Position numbers and translations under genes: made by a program
The notes under the pieces: generated by a model
Seen by the model: only the letters and a program-made list of their open reading frames with translations
Told to the model about the DNA's origin: nothing
Databases searched by the model: none
NCBI GenBank assembly: GCA_041652555.1
Contig: JBAZHE010000017.1
Coordinates: forward strand, 1-30,277
Reading direction: 5' to 3'
DNA: 30,277 bases
Source: JBAZHE01 sp041652555
GTDB taxonomy: Bacteria > Patescibacteriota > Patescibacteriia > Patescibacteriales > WJLG01
Part shown: one piece after another, positions 1-7,129 of the stretch
Numbering within the stretch: position 1 is the stretch's first letter
How the letters are laid out: each line of letters starts with the position of its first letter

Positions 1-1
1 C

Positions 2-427
2 GATCCGGCTAAATTTGTAGCTAACTCCTTATCGCCGGCTAAAGTCCTAAGTGTTCTCTTAAATCAAAACGAAAAACGCGCTTTAGTAAAAGTTATGCCT
101 GATCAATTATCATTAGCGATCGGCAAACGCGGTCAGAATGTCCGTTTAGCGGCCAGATTAACCGGATGGAAAATAGATATCATGGAAGAGGGTGAAGGCA
201 CAGCTATTAAACTCGCCAGTGATGAAGTTTTGACTGATGAATCGGCTAAGACCGAAGACTCTCTTGAAGATTTGACTTTGCCGGTGGAAAAATTAGTTGT
301 TGAAGAGACGCCGATTGAAGAAAAAATTGAAGAAGTTGTCGTAGAAAAACCCAAAAAATCCGCCTCTGCTAAAGCTACGGCGGACGATGGAAAAAAGCCA
401 AAGAAAATTAAAAAAGAAAAAAAATAA
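2..427 (+). CDS. nusA: NusA transcription factor, C-terminal part (5' truncated by window)
   Basis: The frame is open from the window edge; an internal ATG at 95 is not the true start. The visible part is the end of the second KH domain of the transcription elongation and termination factor NusA, with the family-typical stretches NSLSPAKV, PDQLSLAIGKRGQNVRLAA and LTGWKIDI. NusA binds RNA polymerase and nascent RNA and affects pausing, termination and antitermination. After the KH domain comes an acidic stretch (roughly residues 55-95 of the visible part), then a Lys-rich tail ending KKIKKEKK with no recognisable domain. The tail contains the words SAKATAD, encoded by a small palindromic repeat (separate entry). 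ppaC follows 45 bases downstream, across a hairpin repeat. Recognition is firm from the KH motif. Confidence 0.95.
   Translation, partial: DPAKFVANSLSPAKVLSVLLNQNEKRALVKVMPDQLSLAIGKRGQNVRLAARLTGWKIDIMEEGEGTAIKLASDEVLTDESAKTEDSLEDLTLPVEKLVVEETPIEEKIEEVVVEKPKKSASAKATADDGKKPKKIKKEKK
359..384 (+). repeat. Palindromic repeat inside the nusA coding tail (SAKATAD-encoding)
   Basis: The outer arms TCCGCC (359-364) and GGCGGA (379-384) are complementary, and the inner GCT/AGC can also pair. The element is read in frame as S-A-K-A-T-A-D within the low-complexity NusA tail. From memory, SAKATAD-like words recur in predicted proteins of Parcubacteria, which would suggest a palindromic element that inserts in frame into coding tails. 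Only one copy is visible here. Confidence 0.5.
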
Positions 428-434
428 CCTTTTG

Positions 435-462
435 TGTTATTCCCGCTTTTGCGGGGATGACA
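435..462. repeat. REP-like hairpin (TTCCCGC...GCGGGGA type) between nusA and ppaC
   Basis: Arms 435-446 and 451-462 pair over 12 positions with two G-T wobbles around a TTTT loop. The same ATTCCCGC / GCGGGAATGACA theme recurs as a double copy at 20224-20296. There is no long U-tract, so it is not a classical terminator. It lies only 10 bases before the ppaC start. Confidence 0.7.
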
Positions 463-472
463 AACAAGAAAT

Positions 473-1396
473 ATGGTTTATATTATTGGACACAAGTCTC
501 CGGACTTGGATTCTGTCGCCGCGGCTATCGCTTTGGCAGACTTAAAAAATAAATTAACTGCTTCTAGCGAGTATATTCCGGCGGTTGCCGAGGATGTTAA
601 TAAAGAAACCGCTTATTGTTTGGAAAAATTTGGTTTAACAACCCCGGAGAAATTAGAATCTTTGGATGGTAAGGAAATTGTTTTGGTTGACCATAATGAG
701 GAGTCGCAGATTTTGGGTGGTGGCGTCGGTGCAAAAATCGTTGGCGTTTGGGATCATCACAAAATCGCTTTTAAGTGCGACCTGCCGATTGAATTCCGTA
801 ACTTACCCTGGGGATCAACTTGCACAATTATTGCTCGCCATTTTTTCTGCAAAGATATTAAATTGGAAAAAAACTTGGCTGGCTTACTCCTTGCAGCAGT
901 TTTGGTTGATACAGTAATGACTAAATCCCCAACTTGTACTGAATATGACCGAGAAGTTATCGGGCAACTGGCGGCAGCCTCGGGTATTGAAGATTGGAAA
1001 GCTTTTGGTTTAGAAATTTTTAAAGTGCGCGGCGCAGTTTCCGAGATGAGTAATGAAGCGATTATTAAAAACGATTTTAAAGATTTTGAATTTAAAGCGG
1101 GGAAATTTGGCGTCGGACAAATTGAAACAGTTGATTTAAATGATTTTGCCGAACGTGAAGATGAATTAGTGGCTGAATTAATAAAAATAAAAGATGCCGA
1201 GGGTTATCACTCAGTAATTTTATTTATTACTGATATTATTAAGGAAGGCTCAAAGTTTTTAATTGCTACCAATGATATGGCAACAATGGAAAAAGCTTTA
1301 AATAATAAAATAGAAAACAATCGCGTTTACATCGACGGAATATTTTCCAGAAAAAAACAAGTTATTCCAATGATGACAGAAATTTTTGATAAATAA
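473..1396 (+). CDS. ppaC: Manganese-dependent inorganic pyrophosphatase (DHH family II)
   Basis: Cytosolic family II pyrophosphatase, hydrolysing pyrophosphate to phosphate and so pulling biosynthetic reactions forward. At 307 aa it is the usual length. The DHH domain carries GHKSPDLDS (His7, Asp11, Asp13), LVDHNE (Asp73), WDHHK (Asp94, His95, His96) and Asp146 in LVDTVMTKSPT. These match the two-metal site of the Bacillus enzyme in spacing. The C-terminal DHHA2 domain ends with the substrate-binding SRKKQ motif. The ATG start at 473 gives the family-typical N-terminus directly. It follows nusA across a REP-like hairpin, and tig follows after a long palindrome. CBS-domain regulatory inserts, present in some homologues, are absent. 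Confidence 0.95.
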   Translation: MVYIIGHKSPDLDSVAAAIALADLKNKLTASSEYIPAVAEDVNKETAYCLEKFGLTTPEKLESLDGKEIVLVDHNEESQILGGGVGAKIVGVWDHHKIAFKCDLPIEFRNLPWGSTCTIIARHFFCKDIKLEKNLAGLLLAAVLVDTVMTKSPTCTEYDREVIGQLAAASGIEDWKAFGLEIFKVRGAVSEMSNEAIIKNDFKDFEFKAGKFGVGQIETVDLNDFAEREDELVAELIKIKDAEGYHSVILFITDIIKEGSKFLIATNDMATMEKALNNKIENNRVYIDGIFSRKKQVIPMMTEIFDK

Positions 1397-1399
1397 ATA

Positions 1400-1475
1400 T
1401 AATGCTAATTTCGCGAATGATGCGAATCTACGAATAAATATTCGCAAAATTCGCATCATTAGAAAATTAGCATTA
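1400..1475. repeat. Long imperfect palindrome between ppaC and tig
   Basis: The left arm 1400-1427 and right arm 1449-1475 are near-perfect reverse complements; the main mismatch is CGCGA against TCT in the middle. A nested hairpin, CGAAT (1431-1435) with ATTCG (1440-1444) around AAAT, sits in the centre. It fills almost the whole gap between the two genes. The words ATTCGCAT and ATTCGTAG also occur in the tandem hairpins at 16131-16230, suggesting related repeat families. It could fold in mRNA or as single-stranded DNA. Confidence 0.8.
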
Positions 1476-1486
1476 GAATAAATTAG

Positions 1487-2776
1487 ATGAAAATAACAAA
1501 AAATATACTACCAAAATCACAAGTAGAATTTACTGTAGAATTGTCTGTTGATGAATTTAAGCCTTATATAGAAAAAGGTGCAGAAGAAATTTCTAAAGAA
1601 ATGAAAATTGACGGCTTTCGTCCTGGCAAAGCGCCTTTTGATATGGTTAAGGCAAAAGTCGGCGAGATGGCTATTTTGGAACACGCTGCTAATTTGGCAA
1701 TAAACAAAAGTTTTGAAAAGATTTTAGATAAAGAAATGGCCGACAGCGAGCCTGTTGGTCGTCCGGAAGTTAGTATTACAAAAATGGCTCCGGGAAATCC
1801 TTTAGAATTCAAAATGAAAATTGCCATTATCCCGGAAATAACTTTGGGTGCATATAAAGATTTGGGAGTTACGCCAGTTGAAGTAAAAATTGATGAAAAA
1901 GAAGTTGATCAAACTATTGGTTATTTACGCGAGAGTCGCGCTAAAGAGGCGGCAGTTAATCGTGAAATAAAAAAAGGTGACAAGGTTGTCGCTAATGTAG
2001 AAATGTTTTTGGATAAAGTCCCTTTGGAAAATGGTAAGGCTGAAGATACAACTATTATGGTTGGCAAGGAATATTTCGTTCCTGGCTTTGATGAAAAAAT
2101 CATCGGCGCTAAGGCCGAAGAAACTCGTGAATTTACTTTGCCTTATCCAAAAGATTTTCATCAAAAAAATATTGCCGGAAAAAATGTAGAGTTTCGTGTG
2201 ACTATTAAAAGTGTTATGGAAAGAAGTTTGCCAGAATTAAATGATGAATTTTCCGTTGCTTTTGGTGCAAAAACTCTAGAAGAATTAAAAATGTTAATTC
2301 GCACTGACATGGAGAGTCATAAGAGTCTTGAGGCTGAACGTAAAACTGAATTAGATATTTTGGATAAAGTTTTAGCCAAATCAACCTTTGGTGATTTACC
2401 AGAAATTTTGATTAATAATGAATCAGAAAAAATGTTGATTGAATTGGAAGAAAATGTAACGCGACAAGGCGGAAAAATGGAAGATTATTTAACTTCTATA
2501 AAAAAGACAAAAGAAGAATTAGTTTTAGACCTCTTACCTGAAGCAATCCGCCGTATCAAAACCGCTTTGTTAATTAAAAAGATTGCCGAAGTGGAAAAAG
2601 TTGAAGTAAGCAAAAAAGAAGTTGAAACCAAACAAGAAGAACTTTTAAAACAATACGCCGGCTACGCTAAAGTTGAAGAAAGAGTAAAAAGCCCGGACTA
2701 TAAAATCTACTTGCATAATTCATTAATGAATCAAAAGACGATTGATAGGCTGAAGGAGTGGAACATTAAAAAATGA
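1487..2776 (+). CDS. tig: Trigger factor (ribosome-associated chaperone and prolyl isomerase)
   Basis: Trigger factor binds near the ribosomal exit tunnel and shields nascent chains. The 429 aa length is normal. The N-terminal ribosome-binding domain contains the signature GFRPGKAP at residues 43-50. An FKBP-type peptidyl-prolyl isomerase domain occupies about residues 155-240 (KKGDKVVANVE to the VEFRVTIKSV strand), followed by the long helical C-terminal chaperone arms rich in Lys and Glu. It lies upstream of smpB, tmRNA and clpP on the same strand, so the block joins nascent-chain folding, rescue and degradation. No Shine-Dalgarno is visible before the ATG. It ends in TGA. Confidence 0.95.
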   Translation: MKITKNILPKSQVEFTVELSVDEFKPYIEKGAEEISKEMKIDGFRPGKAPFDMVKAKVGEMAILEHAANLAINKSFEKILDKEMADSEPVGRPEVSITKMAPGNPLEFKMKIAIIPEITLGAYKDLGVTPVEVKIDEKEVDQTIGYLRESRAKEAAVNREIKKGDKVVANVEMFLDKVPLENGKAEDTTIMVGKEYFVPGFDEKIIGAKAEETREFTLPYPKDFHQKNIAGKNVEFRVTIKSVMERSLPELNDEFSVAFGAKTLEELKMLIRTDMESHKSLEAERKTELDILDKVLAKSTFGDLPEILINNESEKMLIELEENVTRQGGKMEDYLTSIKKTKEELVLDLLPEAIRRIKTALLIKKIAEVEKVEVSKKEVETKQEELLKQYAGYAKVEERVKSPDYKIYLHNSLMNQKTIDRLKEWNIKK

Positions 2777-2820
2777 TAAATTATTTTTTGTCATTCTGGG
2801 TGATTAGGTAATTGATTTTT

Positions 2821-3285
2821 ATGCCGATTTTAGCTATTAATAAGCGCGCTGATTTTGATTATGAAATACTCGATAAATACGAGGCTGGTTTGGTATTGCT
2901 TGGGCATGAAGTTAAGTCGGCTCGGGCTGGAAACGCGTCTTTAAAGGGGTCTTTTGTGGTTTTTCAGCATGGGCCAGGTAAATTACCTCAACCAGCCCTG
3001 ATAAACGCTCATATCTCTCTATATAAATACGCTAGTACTATAAAAGACTATGATCCGACTAGGCCTCGCCGTCTTTTATTGGGTTCCAAGGAAATAGCTC
3101 GCCTTTTAGGTAAAAAACTAGAAAAGGGCTTGACTTTGGTGCCTCTGCGCCTCTATACTAAGAACAGGTTTTTGAAATTAGAGTTTGGCATTGGACGAGG
3201 AAAGAAGAAATACGACAAACGTGCCGACCTAAAGAAAAAAGACCTAGACCGTGAAGTTCGTGGTATAATAAAAAGAGGGAGGTAA
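2821..3285 (+). CDS. smpB: SmpB, tmRNA-binding protein of trans-translation
   Basis: SmpB binds the tRNA-like part of tmRNA and guides it into stalled ribosomes. The 154 aa product from ATG 2821 starts MPILAINKRADFDY, followed by the conserved EAGLVLLGHEVKSAR beta-barrel motif (about residues 21-35) and a basic tail with KKKYDKRADLKKKDLDREV, the family's KxYDKR..LKKrD signature. A TTG nine bases upstream (2812) would add three residues; I prefer the ATG because it gives the family-like N-terminus. The tmRNA gene starts 24 bases after the stop, so partner protein and RNA are adjacent. The stretch around ALINAHISLYKYA matches the usual core. Confidence 0.95.
   Translation: MPILAINKRADFDYEILDKYEAGLVLLGHEVKSARAGNASLKGSFVVFQHGPGKLPQPALINAHISLYKYASTIKDYDPTRPRRLLLGSKEIARLLGKKLEKGLTLVPLRLYTKNRFLKLEFGIGRGKKKYDKRADLKKKDLDREVRGIIKRGR
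3261..3269 (+). promoter_or_regulatory. Probable extended -10 promoter for tmRNA inside the smpB 3' end
   Basis: TGGTATAAT (TGnTATAAT) lies within the last codons of smpB, about 40 bases upstream of the mature tmRNA 5' end. A start near 3276 would leave a short leader to be removed by RNase P. No good -35 is visible 17 bases upstream, as is common for extended -10 promoters. Co-transcription from smpB is also possible. Confidence 0.45.
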
Positions 3286-3309
3286 AATTGTAAATTGAAA
3301 ATTTAATTT

Positions 3310-3706
3310 GGGGATGCTAGGCATCGACAGTGAGAATATTTTTTTCCGACGTTCAAGACGCGCTCTAATTTGCGCGTTAAACTGATTAGAAAGGCATAAT
3401 TGCCAACAAAATCGCGAAAGCCACTTTCTCATGGAAGGTTCCAGCTTTTGCTCCGGTTGTCGCTTAATAAATTAAGCCACAGCCCATTCTGCCTCTTGAT
3501 TTTTCATAGAGAGGTTGGAGTGTCAACTTATGAGAATAAGCAAAGATTCGCTTGACCGACGGATTTTTGATGAAAATCAAATCGGACTCGTCCATATCTA
3601 TTTTCTCTTAATTCTTAAGACTGGATTAAAAAATTAAATTAAGATAATCTTGTATTAGACGTCGGCGAAAACTTACTAGACGCGGGTTCAATTCCCGCCA
3701 TCTCCA
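3310..3706 (+). ncRNA. ssrA: Transfer-messenger RNA (tmRNA, one-piece)
   Basis: The 5' end GGGGATGCTAGGCATCGACA and the 3' end with a T-arm (GGGTTCAATTCCCGCC) and CATCTCC form the classical tRNA-like domain. GGGGATG (3310-3316) pairs with CATCTCC (3699-3705), A3706 is the discriminator, and CCA is not encoded. Length is about 397 nt. The tag reading frame starts at GCC 3402 and ends in tandem TAA at 3465-3470 (separate entry). It sits directly after smpB and before tRNA-Leu and clpP. It acts on stalled ribosomes, adding a degradation tag and releasing them. Confidence 0.96.
3402..3467 (+). other. tmRNA proteolysis-tag reading frame
   Basis: The resume codon GCC is followed by AAC AAA, then an open frame of 21 codons closed by TAA TAA. 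The peptide begins ANKIAKATFSW and ends KVPAFAPVVA. The start Ala-Asn is usual for tmRNA tags, but the end is Val-Val-Ala rather than the common Leu-Ala-Ala. The tag is long compared with the 10-11 residues of E. coli and typical firmicutes. Confidence 0.88.
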
Positions 3707-3737
3707 CACGCCGATTTTCTATTTTAGATTTGTGATT

Positions 3738-3821
3738 GGTCCGGTGGCGGAACTGGTATACGCGCAGCACTTAAAATGCTGTGTTCGTGAGAGCATGAGG
3801 GTTCGATTCCCTCCCGGACCA
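3738..3821 (+). tRNA. tRNA-Leu(UAA)
   Basis: The acceptor stem GGTCCGG (3738-3744) pairs with CCGGACC (3814-3820), with discriminator A3821 and no encoded CCA. The anticodon stem CAGCA/TGCTG (3765-3769, 3777-3781) holds the loop CTTAAAA with anticodon TAA (3772-3774), reading UUA leucine codons. The long variable arm is typical of class II tRNA-Leu. It is about 31 bases downstream of tmRNA, so co-transcription and common processing are likely. Confidence 0.95.
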
Positions 3822-3847
3822 CAATTATCATTAATTATTTAAATTTT

Positions 3848-4426
3848 ATGCCTTTAATACCGACAGTTATTGAAAAATCAGGTCAGATAGAGCGTGCTTA
3901 TGATATTTATTCGCGTCTTTTGAAAGACCGTATTATTTTTTTGGGTGAGCCAATTGACGACCATGTCGCCAATATTGTGATTGCTCAATTATTATTTTTA
4001 GACGCCGAGGGCGGTGACAAAGATATTAAGTTTTACATTAATTGTCCTGGCGGTTCAGTGTCTTCTGGTTTGGCGATTTATGATACGATGCAATATATCA
4101 AGAGCCCGATTTCTACTATTTGCGTAGGTTTAGCGGCTTCTATGGCCGCCGTATTGTTAGCCGCCGGAACTCCTGGTAAGCGTTTTGCTTTGCCAAATAG
4201 CGAAGTTATGATTCATCAAGTTTTGGGCGGTACTGAAGGGCAGGCCTCGGATATCAAAATTTATGCCGAGCATATCTTAAAAACTAAAGATAAATTAAAT
4301 ACTCTATTAGCTTCTTTTACCGGCCAGGATGTGAAAAAAATAGAAGAAGATTCGGATCGCAATAATTTTATGAGTGCAGAAGAAGCCAAGAAGTATGGGT
4401 TGATAGATAAAGTTATTAAAAAATAA
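3848..4426 (+). CDS. clpP: ClpP protease subunit with Asn in place of the catalytic Asp
   Basis: This is the serine peptidase core of Clp proteases, which degrade unfolded and tmRNA-tagged proteins fed by AAA+ unfoldases. The 192 aa length matches mature ClpP. Landmarks are the oxyanion-region CPGGSVSSGLAIYD, the nucleophile Ser98 in GLAASMA and the His123 in MIHQ. The third triad position, expected in the DxxRDxF context (E. coli Asp171 mature numbering), reads DSDRNNF here, so Asn172 replaces Asp; the codon is AAT. Listeria ClpP1 is known, as I recall, to carry a similar Asn. No Clp ATPase gene is in the window. It is downstream of tmRNA and tRNA-Leu, with thioredoxin 18 bases after it. The N-terminal LIPTVIEKSG matches the axial loop region, with essentially no propeptide. 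Confidence 0.96.
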   Translation: MPLIPTVIEKSGQIERAYDIYSRLLKDRIIFLGEPIDDHVANIVIAQLLFLDAEGGDKDIKFYINCPGGSVSSGLAIYDTMQYIKSPISTICVGLAASMAAVLLAAGTPGKRFALPNSEVMIHQVLGGTEGQASDIKIYAEHILKTKDKLNTLLASFTGQDVKKIEEDSDRNNFMSAEEAKKYGLIDKVIKK

Positions 4427-4444
4427 TTTTAAATTATAAAAAAG

Positions 4445-4759
4445 ATGAAAATTTTTGATAATGCCAATTTTGACAAAGAGGTGATTGAGTTATCAAAGAC
4501 TAAACTGGTTTTTGTAGATTTTTATGCTCCCTGGTGTGGTACTTGTAAATTAATGGAAGAAGTTGTCAAAGAAGCGGAGATGTTAGCTGGTGACAAAGCG
4601 GTTTTTGGCCAAGCCGATATTGATGCTAATCCGGAATTGATGGATAAATATGAAGTCCTGTCTTTGCCGACTTTTAAGATTTTTAAAGATGGTCAAGCGG
4701 TTGGCACACTTTCTGGCATAAAGTCTAAGGAAGATTTACTTGGGTTATTAGAAAAATAA
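4445..4759 (+). CDS. Thioredoxin-fold protein with WCGTC active site
   Basis: A 104 aa single-domain thioredoxin. The active site is WCGTCK (Cys31, Cys34) rather than the canonical WCGPC, which usually shifts redox potential. The cis-proline is Pro75 in LSLPTFKIF, and the VDFYAPW strand precedes the active site. It has no signal peptide, so it is cytosolic and probably reduces disulfides in client proteins. It shares the strand with clpP and is the last gene before the terminator at 4779, consistent with a shared transcript. trxA would be a reasonable symbol, but the altered motif leaves the exact subfamily open. Confidence 0.92.
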   Translation: MKIFDNANFDKEVIELSKTKLVFVDFYAPWCGTCKLMEEVVKEAEMLAGDKAVFGQADIDANPELMDKYEVLSLPTFKIFKDGQAVGTLSGIKSKEDLLGLLEK

Positions 4760-4778
4760 TATTTTAGAAAATAAAAAA

Positions 4779-4806
4779 ATTGCCAATTTCGATTGGCAAT
4801 TTTTTT
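4779..4806. terminator. Intrinsic terminator, probably bidirectional, between trx and ROK gene
   Basis: The stem ATTGCCAAT (4779-4787) pairs with ATTGGCAAT (4792-4800) around a TTCG tetraloop. It is followed by a T-run on the plus strand and preceded by an A-run that gives a T-run on the minus strand. It separates two convergent transcription units. Confidence 0.93.
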
Positions 4807-4817
4807 ATTAGTATTTT

Positions 4818-5675
4818 TTAATTAAATAAGAGTGCTGCGCCAATTGCGCCAGCTTCATTGCCTAGTTTGGCTTTAAGGAGTTTTACTTTTTTTAGGGAGG
4901 TTGATGGCATATGTTCATCTAAAGTTTTTTTAAGTGTCGGGATGAAGAAATTTTCCGATTCCATTACGCCACCGCCAAAGATAATCGCTTCCGGATCTAT
5001 TAAATTAACAATATTAATACAGGCAATTCCCAGTAAGCGACCAATTTCTTGATAGGCGCGACGTGCTAATTCATCACCGTGATAAGCATCAACGGCTAAA
5101 TTTAATGGGTTATTTTGCGCTAATTTTTGATAAGCTTTTTCTAATGTTAAACCGTTGGCAAAATCCACAATCATTCGGCTCGGTTCGGAAAGTCCGCGTT
5201 CGCCGTAATAAATATTGCTATTAAACCACCAAGCGCCACCGATGCCGGTGCCTAATGTTAAGCCGTAGACGTTATGATATTTTTCGGCCGCGCCCAAGAC
5301 TGCTTCGGCGCGCAAAAAGCATTCAGCGTCATTGTCTATTTTAACCGGTAAGGATAATTTTTGAGAAATTATTTCTGATAAATTTATACCGTTTAAAATT
5401 GGTAAATTGGGGGAGTCGATAATTTTGTGATTTTCTGTGTCAACGATGCCGGCTGTTCCCAGGCCGATGCCCTCTATCTTTTTTTTATTTTCTAAAGCTT
5501 TTTTTTGCAGAGGTTCGATTAACGCTAGAATCATTATTATTAAATGATCTAAAGAATCTTTGGGTGTGCCAAGAGAATAATCCATAACGGTTTTTTTTCC
5601 ATCAAAAAGCACAGCTTTCATGTTGGTGCCACCAATATCTACGCCGATATAGTAATTTTTTTTAGCCGTAGTCAT
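4818..5675 (-). CDS. ROK-family sugar kinase-like protein lacking the zinc motif
   Basis: The N-terminal phosphate-binding loop GVDIGGTNMKAVLFD and the glucokinase-like region IDNDAECFLRAEAVLG (catalytic Asp in DND) followed by LTLGTGIGGAW identify the ROK/hexokinase-actin fold. These proteins phosphorylate sugars such as glucose or N-acetyl sugars, or act as repressors; no N-terminal helix-turn-helix is present, so a kinase is favoured. At 285 aa it is slightly short. The usual EIGHM followed by CxCGxxGC zinc site is replaced by EPSRM and a stretch with no Cys, so the structural zinc site is missing. It is the last gene of a three-gene minus-strand unit (3-base gap after the glycosidase), ending at the 4779 terminator. 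Its substrate could be a sugar released by the neighbouring glycosidase; that is inference. Confidence 0.88.
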   Translation of the reverse strand: MTTAKKNYYIGVDIGGTNMKAVLFDGKKTVMDYSLGTPKDSLDHLIIMILALIEPLQKKALENKKKIEGIGLGTAGIVDTENHKIIDSPNLPILNGINLSEIISQKLSLPVKIDNDAECFLRAEAVLGAAEKYHNVYGLTLGTGIGGAWWFNSNIYYGERGLSEPSRMIVDFANGLTLEKAYQKLAQNNPLNLAVDAYHGDELARRAYQEIGRLLGIACINIVNLIDPEAIIFGGGVMESENFFIPTLKKTLDEHMPSTSLKKVKLLKAKLGNEAGAIGAALLFN

Positions 5676-5678
5676 AAT

Positions 5679-6677
5679 TTATTGGTTATATATTTTTTTT
5701 GCTTCCTCCCAAAAAATCGGATTATTTTTTATTTCTTTTTCCCAATACCACCATTCCAAGCCCCAGAGATAAAATTCGCTAAAACCTGATTTTTTGCCAA
5801 AATTTATTGTTTCTTGGAATTTTTTTAAGTCCATAGTCCGCGCTTTTTCTTTTTCAGACATTTGCGTATAAGAAATCGGTCCCCATGGTTCGGTTTGCAT
5901 TTCTATGACCACCCATTTTTTTGGGTTGGCAAATAGGCTTGTCAGGTTTTTTTTCAAATGAAAAAACCAAGGGCCAATCGGATAATGGACATATGAATGA
6001 AGTTTATCCGAGAAAGTATTTAAGTAAAGACTGGTGCCAAAAATATCCGCGCGCGAAGCAGCCTCTACCCAAAGCGATAATTCGCCTGAATCTGTAATAA
6101 CAATAGGCCGGTTATCAAGTTTTTTGACTAAGGCTATTTCTTTGTCTAAAAAATCTTTTTTTAACTGCGGGCAGTTTCCGAAAAATTTTAAAAACGGCTC
6201 GTTTTCAATCTGCCAGGCAACAATAGCGTCGCGATTTCTATAGTGCTTAACAGTTTCTTCTATGTAAGCAAGGATATTTTTTTCGTTCTCGTCGGAAGAA
6301 ACATTTTTAGACCATTCCGGCGTGTGGCATTCTGGCCAGCGCGGCAGACGGTAGCCGACAGCTAAAATTATTTGAGCCTCTCTTTCTCCGGCTTCATCTA
6401 TCTGCCAGTCAAAATCAGTGTAGTCAAAATCTTTTGCGTTATTTTTTTGGATCTCGTCCCAGTAAGCCGGAATTCGGAATTTTTTAATATTTAAATCGTC
6501 CAGGGCGGCGATAAAATTATCTCGCCATTTCTCTCCAACCAAAGACTCTGAATGCTTTTTGGAAAAAGTGGCGCCATAAGATAATTCTTGGTCTGGATAA
6601 TTCTTGCCTCGGCTCGCGACAAAAATTATAAAAATAAGAACAACTAAAAAAACAAAAATTTTTTTGAACATTTTCAT
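5679..6677 (-). CDS. Membrane-anchored clan GH-A glycoside hydrolase-like protein
   Basis: An N-terminal hydrophobic segment (about residues 5-21) would act as a signal anchor, placing the enzyme outside. The rest looks like a TIM-barrel glycosidase: VAWQIENEPFL contains the Asn-Glu-Pro acid/base motif (Glu160), and VVIEMQTEPW carries the likely nucleophile on a later strand (Glu259 or Glu263). WGLEWWYW near the C-terminus suits the last barrel strand of cellulase/GH5- or GH42-like enzymes. I cannot assign the exact family or substrate. Length is 332 aa from the ATG at 6677; a second ATG two codons later is equally possible. It starts one base after the stop of the pilin-like gene and is followed 3 bases later by the ROK gene, so all three are one operon. 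Confidence 0.78.
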   Translation of the reverse strand: MKMFKKIFVFLVVLIFIIFVASRGKNYPDQELSYGATFSKKHSESLVGEKWRDNFIAALDDLNIKKFRIPAYWDEIQKNNAKDFDYTDFDWQIDEAGEREAQIILAVGYRLPRWPECHTPEWSKNVSSDENEKNILAYIEETVKHYRNRDAIVAWQIENEPFLKFFGNCPQLKKDFLDKEIALVKKLDNRPIVITDSGELSLWVEAASRADIFGTSLYLNTFSDKLHSYVHYPIGPWFFHLKKNLTSLFANPKKWVVIEMQTEPWGPISYTQMSEKEKARTMDLKKFQETINFGKKSGFSEFYLWGLEWWYWEKEIKNNPIFWEEAKKIYNQ

Positions 6678-6678
6678 A

Positions 6679-7113
6679 CTAAATAATTCTTACATTTTTA
6701 CTACCACCAGTGGCTTCGTCTAATCTTTGAATTACAAAATAAGATATTGACCAAGCGGCAAAGATAATTACCAAACCGATAATACTGTTTTTTATTATTC
6801 CCATGGCTTTTTCTACTTTACTCTCATCTCCGGCCGCGGTCATCCAGAGAAAACCGGCATAGATTAAAAGTATAACCAGAAGAAGTCCGATAAAAGAAAG
6901 AGCGATATTTATTATTCTAACAATTATTTGAGCTGGAGTTTTCGGCTTACTAGAGCCACTTTGTCCGAAAGCCTCGGGAATTTCACCTCCACTGCCAAAA
7001 CCTTCTTGCTCGCCTATATCCAGAGGAGCGGCCAAGGTAGTAGAAGTGGGTATTAATAATGCTGTGGAAAAAATAATTCCCAAAAACAAGGTTAAAATAG
7101 CGATTTTTTTCAT
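6679..7113 (-). CDS. Small TrbC/VirB2-like pilin-like membrane protein
   Basis: The 144 aa product has a signal peptide (residues 1-29, likely cut after LAA), a Gly/Pro/Ser-rich segment (30-60), and two transmembrane helices (about 63-90 and 107-128) joined by the short polar loop AAGDESKVEKA. This layout matches the TrbC/VirB2 pilin-like proteins common in CPR genomes, where several copies often occur without a full secretion system. The role may be pilus or type IV-like assembly, but this is uncertain; no VirB4 or VirB6 gene is in the window. It is the first gene after a strong promoter (7161-7189), leading a unit with a glycosidase and a ROK kinase. Confidence 0.75.
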   Translation of the reverse strand: MKKIAILTLFLGIIFSTALLIPTSTTLAAPLDIGEQEGFGSGGEIPEAFGQSGSSKPKTPAQIIVRIINIALSFIGLLLVILLIYAGFLWMTAAGDESKVEKAMGIIKNSIIGLVIIFAAWSISYFVIQRLDEATGGSKNVRII

Positions 7114-7129
7114 AGTTTTGCTAAAATTA

